Shown here: one piece after another, positions 16,708 through 25,169 of the stretch
How the letters are laid out: every line of letters begins with the position of its first letter
How positions within the stretch are numbered: the stretch's first letter is position 1
From: an uncultured Porphyromonadaceae bacterium
GTDB taxonomy: Bacteria; Bacteroidota; Bacteroidia; Bacteroidales; Muribaculaceae
Length of the DNA: 64,000 bases
NCBI GenBank assembly: GCA_947177185.1
Contig: CAMWTJ010000002.1
Coordinates: 1-64,000, forward strand
Direction of reading: 5' to 3'
The notes under the pieces: generated by a model
Database searches by the model: none
Told to the model about the DNA's origin: nothing
The model's input: the letters and a program-made list of their open reading frames with translations, nothing else
Translations under genes and position numbers: made by a program

Positions 16708-17621
16708 GCGTTGAAAACGAGCCCTTCCCGGGCAGCTGTGATGCGTCCGTCAAACTCCTCGGCTGCCTGCGCCACGAGTGCCTGCTCGTCGAGTATGGTC
16801 TTTGAATAGTGCCCGAGCACGAGCGTTTGCGCGCCGGCCATGCGTGCTATGATGGCTGCGTCGCGCGCGGTGGAGTGGCCGCGGGGTGCGGCCTTGAACG
16901 CCTGCGCGTCGTCGTAGGTGGATTCGTGGTAGATGGTGCGCACGCCGCTCACGGCGCGTGCCACGCGTTCGTCGCGCATGGTGTCGGAGCAATAGGCGTA
17001 CGACGCAGGCGGCATGGGGTCGCGCGTGAGCCACGCGTTGGGAATCACGCGGCCGTCGGGCGCCGTGTAGTCGGCGCCTTCGGCTATGGCGCGCCGCGCG
17101 GCCACCGGCACGTCGTAGTGCTCGAGCATGTCGGCCCGCAGCGGCCGCCGTGGCTGTTTCTCTCTGATGAAGAATCCCGAGCAGGGCACGCGGTGGTATA
17201 GCGGGAAAGTGCTCACGGTGAGGGAGCGGTCTTCGTACAGCACGCGCGTTTCGCCGGGCTGAATGATGTCGTAGCTCAGTGTGTAGCCCGTGTCGCGGCA
17301 CAGCACGTCCATGATGCGGCGCAGCAGCGCGGCGCCTTCGGGGTGTATGTGCACGGTGAGTTCGCCGTCTTTCTGGTGCAGGGCCATGGTGGAGAGCAGC
17401 CCCGGCAGGCCGAGAAAGTGGTCGCCGTGCATGTGCGATATAAAAATGTGTCCGAGCCGCGAGAATTTCAGGCTCTGGTGCCGGAATTCAAGCTGCGCGC
17501 ACTCTCCGCAGTCGAACATGAACAGCTTGCCGTGTGCGTCCACCACCTGGCACGCCGGACGGTGGCGTGCGGTGGGTGTGGCCGAGCCGCAGCCGAGGAT
17601 GTGGACTTTGAAATCGGGCAT
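16704..17621 (-). CDS. rnz: Ribonuclease Z (tRNA 3' endonuclease)
   Basis: Metallo-beta-lactamase-fold nuclease that trims the 3' ends of tRNA precursors. It has 305 residues. The zinc motif is HMHGDH (His63, His65, Asp67, His68). LGCGSATPTARHRPACQ at the N-terminus and HSTARDAA and LVLGHYSK near the C-terminus are typical. The start at 17621 overlaps the galM stop by one base (TGATG). The longer frame upstream, from 17729, runs inside galM and is not used. Confidence 0.95.
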   Translation of the reverse strand: MPDFKVHILGCGSATPTARHRPACQVVDAHGKLFMFDCGECAQLEFRHQSLKFSRLGHIFISHMHGDHFLGLPGLLSTMALHQKDGELTVHIHPEGAALLRRIMDVLCRDTGYTLSYDIIQPGETRVLYEDRSLTVSTFPLYHRVPCSGFFIREKQPRRPLRADMLEHYDVPVAARRAIAEGADYTAPDGRVIPNAWLTRDPMPPASYAYCSDTMRDERVARAVSGVRTIYHESTYDDAQAFKAAPRGHSTARDAAIIARMAGAQTLVLGHYSKTILDEQALVAQAAEEFDGRITAAREGLVFNA

Positions 17622-18655
17622 CAGATGGTTTTGAATCGGAATATGATGAACTGTGTGTAGAGTTCGCCGGGTCCGAGTATCTGGCTTGGGAAATTGTGGT
17701 GGTTCGGTGCGTCGGGCATGCCCTGGCACTCTATGGCCACGCCGTCGTTGTCGTCGTAGGTGCGTCCGTCCTTGTTTACGGGCGAGGAGCCGGTAAACCA
17801 GTTGCCGGTGTATATCTGCACGGCGGGCTGTGTGGTTTCCACCTCGAGTATGCGCCCGCTGCGGGGTGCCTTGAGCACGGCGGCGCGTGTGAGGCGGTGT
17901 TTCTGCCAGTCGTTGAGTACCCAGCAGTTGTCGTAGCCTTTGCCGTAGCGGAGTGCGGGGAAATCCTCGCGTATGTCGCGTCCGAGGGTCTTGGGCGTGC
18001 GGAAGTCCATGGGTGTGCCTTCCACAGCAGCTATCTCGCCCGTGGGGATGAGTGTGTCGTCGGTGGGCAGCCAGCGGTCGGCGTTGAGCTGGAGCTCATG
18101 CTCGAGCACTGAGCCGGCGTTGTGTCCCTCGAGATTGAAGTAGGCGTGGTTGGTGAGGTTGATGATGGTTTTCGAATCGGCCGACGCGCTGAACTCTATG
18201 GCGAGCTCGTTGCGGTCGTTCCAGCGGTAGGTAACTGCTGCGTGCACTTGTCCGGGGAAGCCTTCCTCGCCGTCGGCGGAGGTGTAGTCGAAGCGTATGC
18301 CGTCGCCTATGAAGCGTCCGTTCCAGATTTTGTTCTGAAAACCGCCGTCGCCGCCGTGGCAGCAGTTGGGGCCGTTGTTGATGGGAAGCTGATATTCTTT
18401 TCCGGCGAGTGTGAACTTGCCGCGTGCTATGCGGTTGGCGTATCGTCCGGGGGTCTTTCCGGCGCAGGGGCCGTCGTTGTTGTAGTCGGCGGGGTTCTTG
18501 TAGCCGAGGGCCACATCGGCGAGCACGCCATTGCTGTCGGGCACGCGGATGGCCGTGATGCCGGCTCCGAGGGTTGAGAGGGTGGCTGATGCGCCGGAGG
18601 CGTTGGTGAGTGTGAAGAGCGTGATATCGCCGTCGTAGGTGGTGTCGACTTTCAT
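17621..18655 (-). CDS. galM: Aldose 1-epimerase (galactose mutarotase)
   Basis: Interconverts alpha and beta anomers of sugars such as galactose and glucose. It has 344 residues. The beta-sandwich family motifs are present: LGAGITAIRVPD, NRIARGKFTLAGKEY, LTNHAYFNLEGHN (catalytic His), TPKTLGRDI and QIYTGNWF, with ECQGMPDAPNH containing the catalytic Glu region. No signal peptide is seen if translation starts at 18655. This start is chosen because the promoter box (18688-18695) lies between it and the upstream start at 18733. It heads the galM-rnz-tadA-lpxB unit. Confidence 0.93.
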   Translation of the reverse strand: MKVDTTYDGDITLFTLTNASGASATLSTLGAGITAIRVPDSNGVLADVALGYKNPADYNNDGPCAGKTPGRYANRIARGKFTLAGKEYQLPINNGPNCCHGGDGGFQNKIWNGRFIGDGIRFDYTSADGEEGFPGQVHAAVTYRWNDRNELAIEFSASADSKTIINLTNHAYFNLEGHNAGSVLEHELQLNADRWLPTDDTLIPTGEIAAVEGTPMDFRTPKTLGRDIREDFPALRYGKGYDNCWVLNDWQKHRLTRAAVLKAPRSGRILEVETTQPAVQIYTGNWFTGSSPVNKDGRTYDDNDGVAIECQGMPDAPNHHNFPSQILGPGELYTQFIIFRFKTI

Positions 18656-18687
18656 GGTCAGTGTGGTGTTTGAGTATTCGTTATGTG

Positions 18688-18719
18688 CAAAGGTAATATT
18701 AATATATGAAAGCACCAAA
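18688..18719 (-). promoter_or_regulatory. Promoter of the galM-rnz-tadA-lpxB unit
   Basis: On the minus strand, TACCTTTG (18695-18688) has a TTTG (18719-18716) 20 bases upstream. The leader to the ATG at 18655 is about 27 bases. The -33 element touches the terminator of the M48 gene. Confidence 0.8.
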
Positions 18720-18747
18720 AAAGCGACACCCACGGGGGCGTCGCTTT
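18718..18747 (-). terminator. Rho-independent terminator of the M48 protease gene
   Basis: On the minus strand, AAAGCGAC (18747-18740) pairs with GTCGCTTT (18727-18720), with additional C/G pairing in the loop, and a TTTTTT run follows. It lies 29 bases after the M48 stop at 18776. Confidence 0.85.
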
Positions 18748-18775
18748 GGTGATACTATTTTGCCGTATGATGGTA

Positions 18776-19579
18776 TTATTTGGCGGCGGGTTTTTCGAAT
18801 CCTTCTTTCTGGGCGCGTTCTTCCATGCGTTTGATTCGCAGCTCAAGGTCGGGGTGCGACGAGAAGAGCTGGTTCACTTTGCTGGTTTTCTGTGCGCCGG
18901 CTTCGTCCTGCATGGCTTTCAGGCGCTGGAAGCTCAGAGCCATGGCCCAGGGGTTGCGGTCGTGGGACTTGAGGAATTCGTAGCCGTAGTCGTCGGCCGC
19001 TTTTTCCTGTTTCTGCGAGTAGGTGGCCGAGGCGAGGGCTTCGCCGAGGCTGCCGAGCTGCGATTCGGTGAGTGCTGCGGCTACATTGCCCGTGGAGCCT
19101 ACGGCGTCTTTGAGAGCCGAAGTGAGGAGCGACTGGCGGAAGGCTTTCTTGGAGTCTTTGTGGGCCACATGGCCTATCTCGTGGCCTATTACGCCGAGCA
19201 GTTCTTCGTCAGACATGATGTCCATGAGCGAGGAGAACACGCGCACGCTGCCGTCGGGGCAGGCGAAGGCGTTTACGTCGATTACGTCGTAGACCTTGAA
19301 ATTCAGGGGTATGCCTTCCACGGAAGTGAGGCCTTCGGTGAGGCGGTTGAGGCGCTTGGTGTATTCATTGTCGGCAGGAGTGACGGGGTTGTGCTCGTCC
19401 ATCCAGTCGATGTATTCCTTTACGTAGGCTGCCATCTGTGCGTCTGTGATGGTGAGTGCCTGCGCGGCTTTGCCGGCCGATTTGATGAGTTTGCCCTTGT
19501 TGAGGTTGAACTGTGCGAAAGCTGGAGCCGCGATGGCGAGCATGAGCGCCGCTACGGCGAGTCTGAACTTGTTTTTCAT
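18776..19579 (-). CDS. M48 family zinc metallopeptidase, exported
   Basis: A 267-residue protein with a cleavable signal peptide (AAPAFAQ, cut near residue 23), so it acts in the periplasm. The zinc motif is HEIGH (His133, Glu134, His137); the third ligand is in EKAADDYGYEFL. It resembles the BepA/LoiP type of M48 proteases, which assist outer-membrane quality control, but lacks TPR repeats. The start at 19579 is supported by the signal peptide and by the promoter upstream at 19607-19636. Confidence 0.93.
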   Translation of the reverse strand: MKNKFRLAVAALMLAIAAPAFAQFNLNKGKLIKSAGKAAQALTITDAQMAAYVKEYIDWMDEHNPVTPADNEYTKRLNRLTEGLTSVEGIPLNFKVYDVIDVNAFACPDGSVRVFSSLMDIMSDEELLGVIGHEIGHVAHKDSKKAFRQSLLTSALKDAVGSTGNVAAALTESQLGSLGEALASATYSQKQEKAADDYGYEFLKSHDRNPWAMALSFQRLKAMQDEAGAQKTSKVNQLFSSHPDLELRIKRMEERAQKEGFEKPAAK

Positions 19580-19606
19580 AGAAAAAATGTGATTAAAAAT
19601 CGGCTG

Positions 19607-19636
19607 CAAATTTACGAATTTGCGGGCAGAATTCAA
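19607..19636 (-). promoter_or_regulatory. Promoter of the M48 peptidase gene
   Basis: On the minus strand, TAAATTTG (19614-19607) matches TAnnTTTG, with a TTG within CTTTG (19636-19634) 19 bases upstream. Confidence 0.75.
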
Positions 19637-19665
19637 AGTTAAAATCGCAGTGCTGCGGCTATGCC

Positions 19666-20541
19666 TCAGACTATCAGCTTGGTTTTGGTGTAATTCTCGC
19701 GGAACACTTTGGGCGAGCAGCCTTTTTTTCGTTTGAAAATGCGGTTGAAATTGGAGATGTTGTTGAAGCCACACTCGTAGCACACCTCGGCTATGGTCTT
19801 GCCGGTGTCGACGAGCGCCCGCGATGCGTGGCCTATGCGCACGTCAATGATGTACTCCGAGAGCGTGCGCCCTGTGCGCAGCTTGAAAAAGCGGCTGAAC
19901 GCGGTGGGAGTCATGCCGGCGAGCGCAGCCATCTCGTTGAGGTAGATGGCGCGGGAGTAGTCGCGGTTGATTGTTTCCTGCACTTTCAGGATGCGGCGCG
20001 AGTCGCTGGGTGTGTGCGCGTTGGAGAACGCCGTGGACGAGAGCAGGTGGCAGTCCTGCGTGATGCTCAGGTGGTATAGCACCTCGAGCAGCCGCAGCAT
20101 GCGTATGAATCCCGGCTGCGCCTGTGTGAGGTCGTCAAGGCGGTCGTAGACCTTCATGATGGCCGGCAGGTGGAACGCGATGCCTGTCTTGGCGTTGTTG
20201 AGCAGCATGCGCAGGCTGCTCATCTGTGTTTTGCTCAGGAACGAGCCGTCGAGAAAATCGGGCGCGAACTGTATGGTGATTTCGCGCATGTCGCCCGATG
20301 CGTGGTTGTGGTCTTCCCAGCCGTGTTCGATTTCGGGGCCTACGAGCACGAGGTCGTAGGTGGATAGTTCTTCGATGCTGTCGCCCACTATGCGGCGCGC
20401 GCCTTCGCAGTTCGTCACGAAATTGAGTTCGTACTCCTCATGCCGGTGTATGGGGTAGTCGAAAGTGGTTTTGTGGCGATCGACCAGATAAAAGCAATCG
20501 CTGTCGCCGAGCGGTGTGATTTCAGTGATGGTGTGACTCAT
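19666..20541 (-). CDS. AraC family transcriptional regulator of the mannan operon (predicted)
   Basis: A 291-residue regulator. The N-terminal cupin-like sensor has FDYPIHRHEEYELNF, and the C-terminal double helix-turn-helix has AALAGMTPTAFSRFFK and FNNISNFNRIFKRKKG. It is divergent from the mannan operon beginning at 21002 and is a full-length paralogue of the AraC gene at 2580-3473. Control of the operon by this protein is inferred from position. The start at 20541 is used because the promoter box at 20629-20636 lies downstream of the longer possible start at 20799. Confidence 0.92.
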   Translation of the reverse strand: MSHTITEITPLGDSDCFYLVDRHKTTFDYPIHRHEEYELNFVTNCEGARRIVGDSIEELSTYDLVLVGPEIEHGWEDHNHASGDMREITIQFAPDFLDGSFLSKTQMSSLRMLLNNAKTGIAFHLPAIMKVYDRLDDLTQAQPGFIRMLRLLEVLYHLSITQDCHLLSSTAFSNAHTPSDSRRILKVQETINRDYSRAIYLNEMAALAGMTPTAFSRFFKLRTGRTLSEYIIDVRIGHASRALVDTGKTIAEVCYECGFNNISNFNRIFKRKKGCSPKVFRENYTKTKLIV

Positions 20542-20628
20542 GATTGATATTCTACGTGACGTTTTTTTGATTAAGGATTGTGAGTCTGGAAAGGGTATTA
20601 GTTTTTCATGTTTGAGTTTTAGATGCTG

Positions 20629-20658
20629 CAAATGTATGTAAAGATTTTGGAATAAACA
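20629..20658 (-). promoter_or_regulatory. Promoter of the second AraC regulator gene
   Basis: On the minus strand, TACATTTG (20636-20629) has a TTG (20658-20656) 19 bases upstream. The leader to the ATG at 20541 is about 80 bases. Confidence 0.65.
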
Positions 20659-20705
20659 AAAATTATGATACTTTTTTATCGAATTATTGACTAAAAATGG
20701 CGTTT

Positions 20706-20737
20706 TTTGTTTTTGCAAGCCATTTGGCATATATTTG
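20706..20737 (+). promoter_or_regulatory. Candidate promoter of the mannan operon
   Basis: TATATTTG at 20730-20737 with TTTG at 20706-20709, 20 bases apart. The alternative box at 20859-20866 would give a leader of about 130 bases; sequence alone cannot decide between them. Confidence 0.5.
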
Positions 20738-21001
20738 CATAAGCAAAAAAGAGCCGTGGCATCCGTGTCTGCGGAGGCGGCGTGCGGCCTGACAGGCAAT
20801 GGTCTTTTTGCTAAAAAATCCTGAACGGAAACCTAAAGGCACTTTTGAAGAATTGTATTAATTTTGTGCGTGTTATCTGTCCTTGGCTGACAGCGCAGGA
20901 AACAAGGCGGCGAAATCGGCCCGAGGGTTACATTATAGATATTAACGATACAGAACATACGTGTGCCTTGGGCATCACTCAACAACCTTTCTTTAACTAC
21001 A

Positions 21002-23206
21002 ATGAAAAAGCAGACAGTATTGGCGGCTATGGGCGTCGCGCTGGCATGGCATGGCGCCACGGCCGAAACTCTCCACGTAGCCACCCCCGCCACATCGATG
21101 GTGCTTGAGGCTACGGAAGGCAGGCCTCTGAAATTTGTGTATTACGGCGACCGGCTGGCCGACGCCGATGTGGCCATGCTCGAGGCTTCGGGTGCGAAGC
21201 CCGTCGACGCTTATCCCGTCTACGGCCTGACGTCGCACCGCGAAACAGCTATGAGCGTGACGCATCCCGACGGCAACATGACCCTCGACCTGGCGGTGGC
21301 CGGGGTGAAGGAGTCGGAAGACCCCGACGGCGCCCGCGTGCTCACTGTCAGCATGGCCGACAAATACTATCCGTTCGGCGTCGACATCAACTACCGCACC
21401 TATCCCGATGCCGATGTGATCGAAACCTGGGCCGAAGCCGTCAACAACGGAAAGGGAACAGTCATTCTGCGCGAGTTCGCCTCGGGCTTTCTGCCCATAC
21501 GCCGCGACGACGTGTACCTGACAAGTTTCTACGGCACATGGGCCAACGAGGGACGCGTGTCGGAGCGCCCGCTCCAGCACGGCATGACCGTGATAAAGAA
21601 CAAGGACGGCGCGCGCAACAGCCACACGGCCCATGCCGAAGTGATGTTCAGCCTCGACGGCCGCCCGCAGGAACACAGCGGACGCACCATCGGCGCGGCA
21701 CTGTGCTACAGCGGCAATTACCGCCTGCGCATCGACACCGGCGACAGCGACGTGCACGAATTCTACGCCGGAATAAACGAGGACAACTCTGCCTACAGGC
21801 TGGCCCGCGGAGAGCGCTTCGTCACGCCTCCGCTCGCGCTCACATACAGCGACGAGGGCAAGGGCGGCGTGAGCCGCAATTTCCACCGCTGGGGACGCGA
21901 CCACAGACTGGCACACGGAAAAGACCTGCGCAAGATTCTGCTCAACTCCTGGGAAGGTGTGTATTTCGACATCAACGAAGAAGGCATGGCGCAGATGATG
22001 CACGACATTGCCGACATGGGCGGCGAACTGTTCGTGATGGACGACGGATGGTTCGGCGTGAAATATCCCCGCAACAACGACTCCACGTCGCTCGGCGACT
22101 GGACGGTCGACACCACCAAGCTGCCGTCGGGAATAGCCGGACTGTGCGCCACCGCCAAGAAAAACGGCATACGTTTCGGCATATGGATTGAGCCCGAGAT
22201 GACCAATACGCTCAGCGAGCTCTATGAGGCGCATCCCGAATATGTGATCAAACCCTCCCACCGCGACGCGGTGCAGGGCCGCGGAGGCACGCAGCTGGTG
22301 CTCGACATGGCCAACCCCAAGGTGCAGGATCTGGTGTTTCACGTAGTGGACACGCTGATGACCAACTATCCTGAGATAGACTATATCAAATGGGACTCCA
22401 ACGCGCCCATAATGAATCATGGCTCGCAATATCTCTCGGCCGACAATCAGTCGCACCTCGTGATTGACTTCCATCGCGGGCTGGCCAAAACGCTCGACCG
22501 CATACGCGCCAAATATCCCGATGTGACCATACAGGCCTGCGCCAGCGGCGGCGGACGTGCCAACTGGGGCGTGATGCCGTGGTTCGACGAGTTCTGGGTG
22601 AGCGACAATACCGATGCTGTGCAGCGCGTGTACATGCAGTGGGGCACAAGCCATTTCTTCCCCGCCATAGCCATGGCGTCGCACATCAGCGCCTCTCCCA
22701 ACCATCAGACACACCGCATCATATCGCTCAAGTATCGCACCGATGTGGCCATGAGCGGACGCCTGGGCATGGAAATACAGCCCAAGGACATGACTGCCGA
22801 GGAGAAGGACCAGACACGCCGCGCCATAGCCGACTACAAAAAGATACGCCCCGTGGTGCAGCAGGGCGACCTGTATCGTCTGCTGTCGCCCTACGACGGC
22901 AAGGGAGCGGCTTCGCTCATGTATGTGTCGCCGGACAAGAACGAGGCCGTGTACTACTGGTGGCGCCTCAACAACGACATAAACCCGCAGCTGCCCCGCG
23001 TGCCCATGGCCGGCCTCGACCCCGACGCCACCTACACCGTGCACGAACTGAACCGCATCGACAACGAGCCGCTGCCGTTCGAGGGCAAAAGCTTCACCGG
23101 CCGCTACCTTATGGCCAACGGTCTGGAAATGCCGGAAACACACAAAGTGGACTATCATAAACTCAACGACTATAGCAGCCGAGTGCTTCAACTTATTAAG
23201 AAATGA
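21002..23206 (+). CDS. GH36 family alpha-galactosidase, exported
   Basis: A retaining enzyme that removes alpha-1,6-galactose side chains, for example from galactomannan or raffinose-type sugars. The protein has 734 residues with a signal peptide of about 20. The N-terminal beta-sandwich (about 25-310) is followed by the barrel with ELFVMDDGWFG, GIRFGIWIEPEM, YIKWDSN (nucleophile Asp about 465), QACASGGGR and FWVSDNTD (acid/base Asp about 535). It is the first gene of a six-gene unit; its last 4 bases overlap manA. Export to the periplasm or surface is predicted from the signal peptide. Confidence 0.95.
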   Translation: MKKQTVLAAMGVALAWHGATAETLHVATPATSMVLEATEGRPLKFVYYGDRLADADVAMLEASGAKPVDAYPVYGLTSHRETAMSVTHPDGNMTLDLAVAGVKESEDPDGARVLTVSMADKYYPFGVDINYRTYPDADVIETWAEAVNNGKGTVILREFASGFLPIRRDDVYLTSFYGTWANEGRVSERPLQHGMTVIKNKDGARNSHTAHAEVMFSLDGRPQEHSGRTIGAALCYSGNYRLRIDTGDSDVHEFYAGINEDNSAYRLARGERFVTPPLALTYSDEGKGGVSRNFHRWGRDHRLAHGKDLRKILLNSWEGVYFDINEEGMAQMMHDIADMGGELFVMDDGWFGVKYPRNNDSTSLGDWTVDTTKLPSGIAGLCATAKKNGIRFGIWIEPEMTNTLSELYEAHPEYVIKPSHRDAVQGRGGTQLVLDMANPKVQDLVFHVVDTLMTNYPEIDYIKWDSNAPIMNHGSQYLSADNQSHLVIDFHRGLAKTLDRIRAKYPDVTIQACASGGGRANWGVMPWFDEFWVSDNTDAVQRVYMQWGTSHFFPAIAMASHISASPNHQTHRIISLKYRTDVAMSGRLGMEIQPKDMTAEEKDQTRRAIADYKKIRPVVQQGDLYRLLSPYDGKGAASLMYVSPDKNEAVYYWWRLNNDINPQLPRVPMAGLDPDATYTVHELNRIDNEPLPFEGKSFTGRYLMANGLEMPETHKVDYHKLNDYSSRVLQLIKK

Positions 23207-24177
23207 TGAAAGAACTGCAGCGACCAATATTTTTTGCACCGTATTATAAATCCGTGATCTGGGGCGGCGATGCCATCGGCGCTCTCAAAGGCGAGAAAAT
23301 CGACATTGAGTCCGTAGGCGAAAGCTGGGAAATATCGGCAGTGCCCGGCCACGAAAGCATTGTGGCCGAGGGCCCGCTGAAGGGCCGCAGCATATGCGAC
23401 CTTATGGCGACCTATGGCGCCGCGTTTTCCGGCACACTGTCGCAGGAGCGCTTCGGAGAGTCGTTTCCGCTGCTTATCAAACTGATAGACGCGCGCCGCG
23501 ATCTCTCCGTGCAGGTGCATCCCGACGACGCTCTCGCGGCCGCACGCCATAATTCGCCCGGCAAGACCGAGATGTGGTATGTGGTGGACGCTGCACCCGG
23601 CAGCCATATCTACAGCGGCCTGCGCGCGCCTCTCACACGCGAGGAATACCCGCAGTGCGCCGCCGACGGCAGCATCATGGACCGCATCGCCGCACACGAT
23701 GCCGCACCCGGCCAGTTCTATTTCATACCTGCCGGCACGCTCCACGCCATCGGCGCCGGCACGCTGATAGCCGAAGTGCAGCAGACGAGCGACATCACCT
23801 ACCGTGTCTACGACTACGGACGCCTCGATGCCGACGGCCGTCCGCGACAACTGCACACCGAACTTGCAGCCGATGCGATAGACTACCGTTTCCCGAACCC
23901 TGTGGAACCCACGGCAAGCCGTTTCGACGCCACTACGCCCGGAGCTGTGAGCTGCAAGTATTTCAACGTCGATTACGTGGCCGGCGGCCGCTGTGAGGTG
24001 GGCGGAAATCCGGCCTCCTTCACCATTCTGATGGCTGTGGGCGGCGACGCCTCCATCACGGGCCCCGACGGAACGGTCACACACATGCGCCGCGGCTCCA
24101 CCGCCATGCTCGCCGCCGACGCTCCCGCGCACACCGTGGACGCTTCGGCAGCACTGCTTGTGATTACTCTCAAATAA
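23203..24177 (+). CDS. manA: Mannose-6-phosphate isomerase, class I
   Basis: Interconverts mannose 6-phosphate and fructose 6-phosphate in the cytoplasm, feeding released mannose into glycolysis or, in reverse, GDP-mannose synthesis. It has 324 residues with a cupin fold. Zinc ligands are seen in VQVHPDD (His about 106), KTEMWY (Glu about 123) and GTLHAIGAG (His about 181). The start overlaps the GH36 stop by 4 bases. Its presence inside a hydrolase operon is good evidence that mannose is the main sugar released. Confidence 0.95.
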   Translation: MMKELQRPIFFAPYYKSVIWGGDAIGALKGEKIDIESVGESWEISAVPGHESIVAEGPLKGRSICDLMATYGAAFSGTLSQERFGESFPLLIKLIDARRDLSVQVHPDDALAAARHNSPGKTEMWYVVDAAPGSHIYSGLRAPLTREEYPQCAADGSIMDRIAAHDAAPGQFYFIPAGTLHAIGAGTLIAEVQQTSDITYRVYDYGRLDADGRPRQLHTELAADAIDYRFPNPVEPTASRFDATTPGAVSCKYFNVDYVAGGRCEVGGNPASFTILMAVGGDASITGPDGTVTHMRRGSTAMLAADAPAHTVDASAALLVITLK

Positions 24178-24203
24178 ATAATATTTACAGACTGGATAAA
24201 TCC

Positions 24204-25169
24204 ATGAAACACACATTTAAATGCCTGCTTGCCGCCGTGGCTTTTGCCGCCGCTACATCCGTGCAGGCACAGACACCTGTTGAACGCCACGGGCAGCTGC
24301 GCGTGGAAGGAACGCAACTCGTCGACGCCAAAGGCGCGCCCGTGCAGCTGCGCGGCGTGAGCATGGGCTGGCATAACATGTGGCCGCGCTTCTACAACGG
24401 CGGCACAGTGAGCCGCCTGACCGGCGACTGGGGTGCCGACGTGGTGCGCTGCTCCGTGGGCGTGGCGCATCTCGACAGCGGGTTCGACTGCGACAGCGTG
24501 GCCGCGTATGCCGTGGTCGACTCCATAGTGCAGGGGGCCGTGGCCAACGGCGCCTACGTGCTGGTCGATTTCCACAGCCATCCCAACAAACTTGCCGACG
24601 CCAAGCGTTTCTTTACGCATGTGGCCGGAAAGTACGGCCATCTGCCCAACATAATGTATGAAATCTGGAACGAACCCACCGAGGTGCCCTGGAGCGAGTG
24701 CAAGGCTTATTCCGAAGAGCTCATACCCGTGATACGGCAGCTCGACCCCGACGGCGTGGTGGTAGTGCCCACTCCGCGCTGGGACCAAGAGGTGGACAAA
24801 GCCGCCGAGGACCCCATAAAGGGTATCGACAATCTGCTCTACTCGCTGCACTACTACGCCACCACCCACACACAGTGGCTGCGCGACAAGGCCGATTATG
24901 CCCGCAGCCTCGGACTTCCGCTTATCATGAGCGAGTGCGCTTCGATGGAGCACACCGGCGACGGTGTGATCGATCCCAAGGAATGGGACGAGTGGATGCA
25001 GTATGCCGACCGCAACTGCATCAGCTGGATAGCCTGGAGCATAAGCGACAAGGACGAAACATGCTCCATGCTGCGGCCTTCCGCCTCCTCCGACGGCATG
25101 CAATGGAAAGACAGCGACCTCAAGCCGTGGGCCGTGCTCGTCAAACACTATCTAAAACGCAACAGATGA
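24204..25169 (+). CDS. GH5 family endo-beta-glucanase/mannanase, secreted
   Basis: A 321-residue GH5 enzyme with a signal peptide ending at VQAQ. It is most like the GH5_2 cellulase group: RGVSMGWHN, ADVVRCSV, VLVDFHSHPN, MYEIWNEP (acid/base Glu about 157), LLYSLHYYA, IMSECAS (nucleophile Glu about 244), CISWIAWSISD. In this operon it may cut the mixed glucose-mannose backbone of glucomannan (inference). The 3' end overlaps the next gene by 4 bases. Confidence 0.88.
   Translation: MKHTFKCLLAAVAFAAATSVQAQTPVERHGQLRVEGTQLVDAKGAPVQLRGVSMGWHNMWPRFYNGGTVSRLTGDWGADVVRCSVGVAHLDSGFDCDSVAAYAVVDSIVQGAVANGAYVLVDFHSHPNKLADAKRFFTHVAGKYGHLPNIMYEIWNEPTEVPWSECKAYSEELIPVIRQLDPDGVVVVPTPRWDQEVDKAAEDPIKGIDNLLYSLHYYATTHTQWLRDKADYARSLGLPLIMSECASMEHTGDGVIDPKEWDEWMQYADRNCISWIAWSISDKDETCSMLRPSASSDGMQWKDSDLKPWAVLVKHYLKRNR

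Larger units (their letters stand above)
20542..21001. other. Intergenic regulatory region between AraC gene and mannan operon
   Basis: This 460-base AT-rich region holds no gene. It contains the AraC gene promoter (20629-20658, minus), a promoter-like pair for the operon at 20706-20737 (plus), and a second TAnnTTTG match, TAATTTTG at 20859-20866, without a well-placed -33 TTG. An inverted repeat TTTTTGC (20710-20716) / GCAAAAA (20743-20749) surrounds the first plus-strand box. The distance from that box to the ATG leaves a leader of about 260 bases. Confidence 0.55.

Noticed and set aside
20993-23239. A 748-residue open frame antisense to the GH36 gene
   Set aside because: Long antisense frames arise from the high GC content; the GH36 motifs prove the plus-strand frame.
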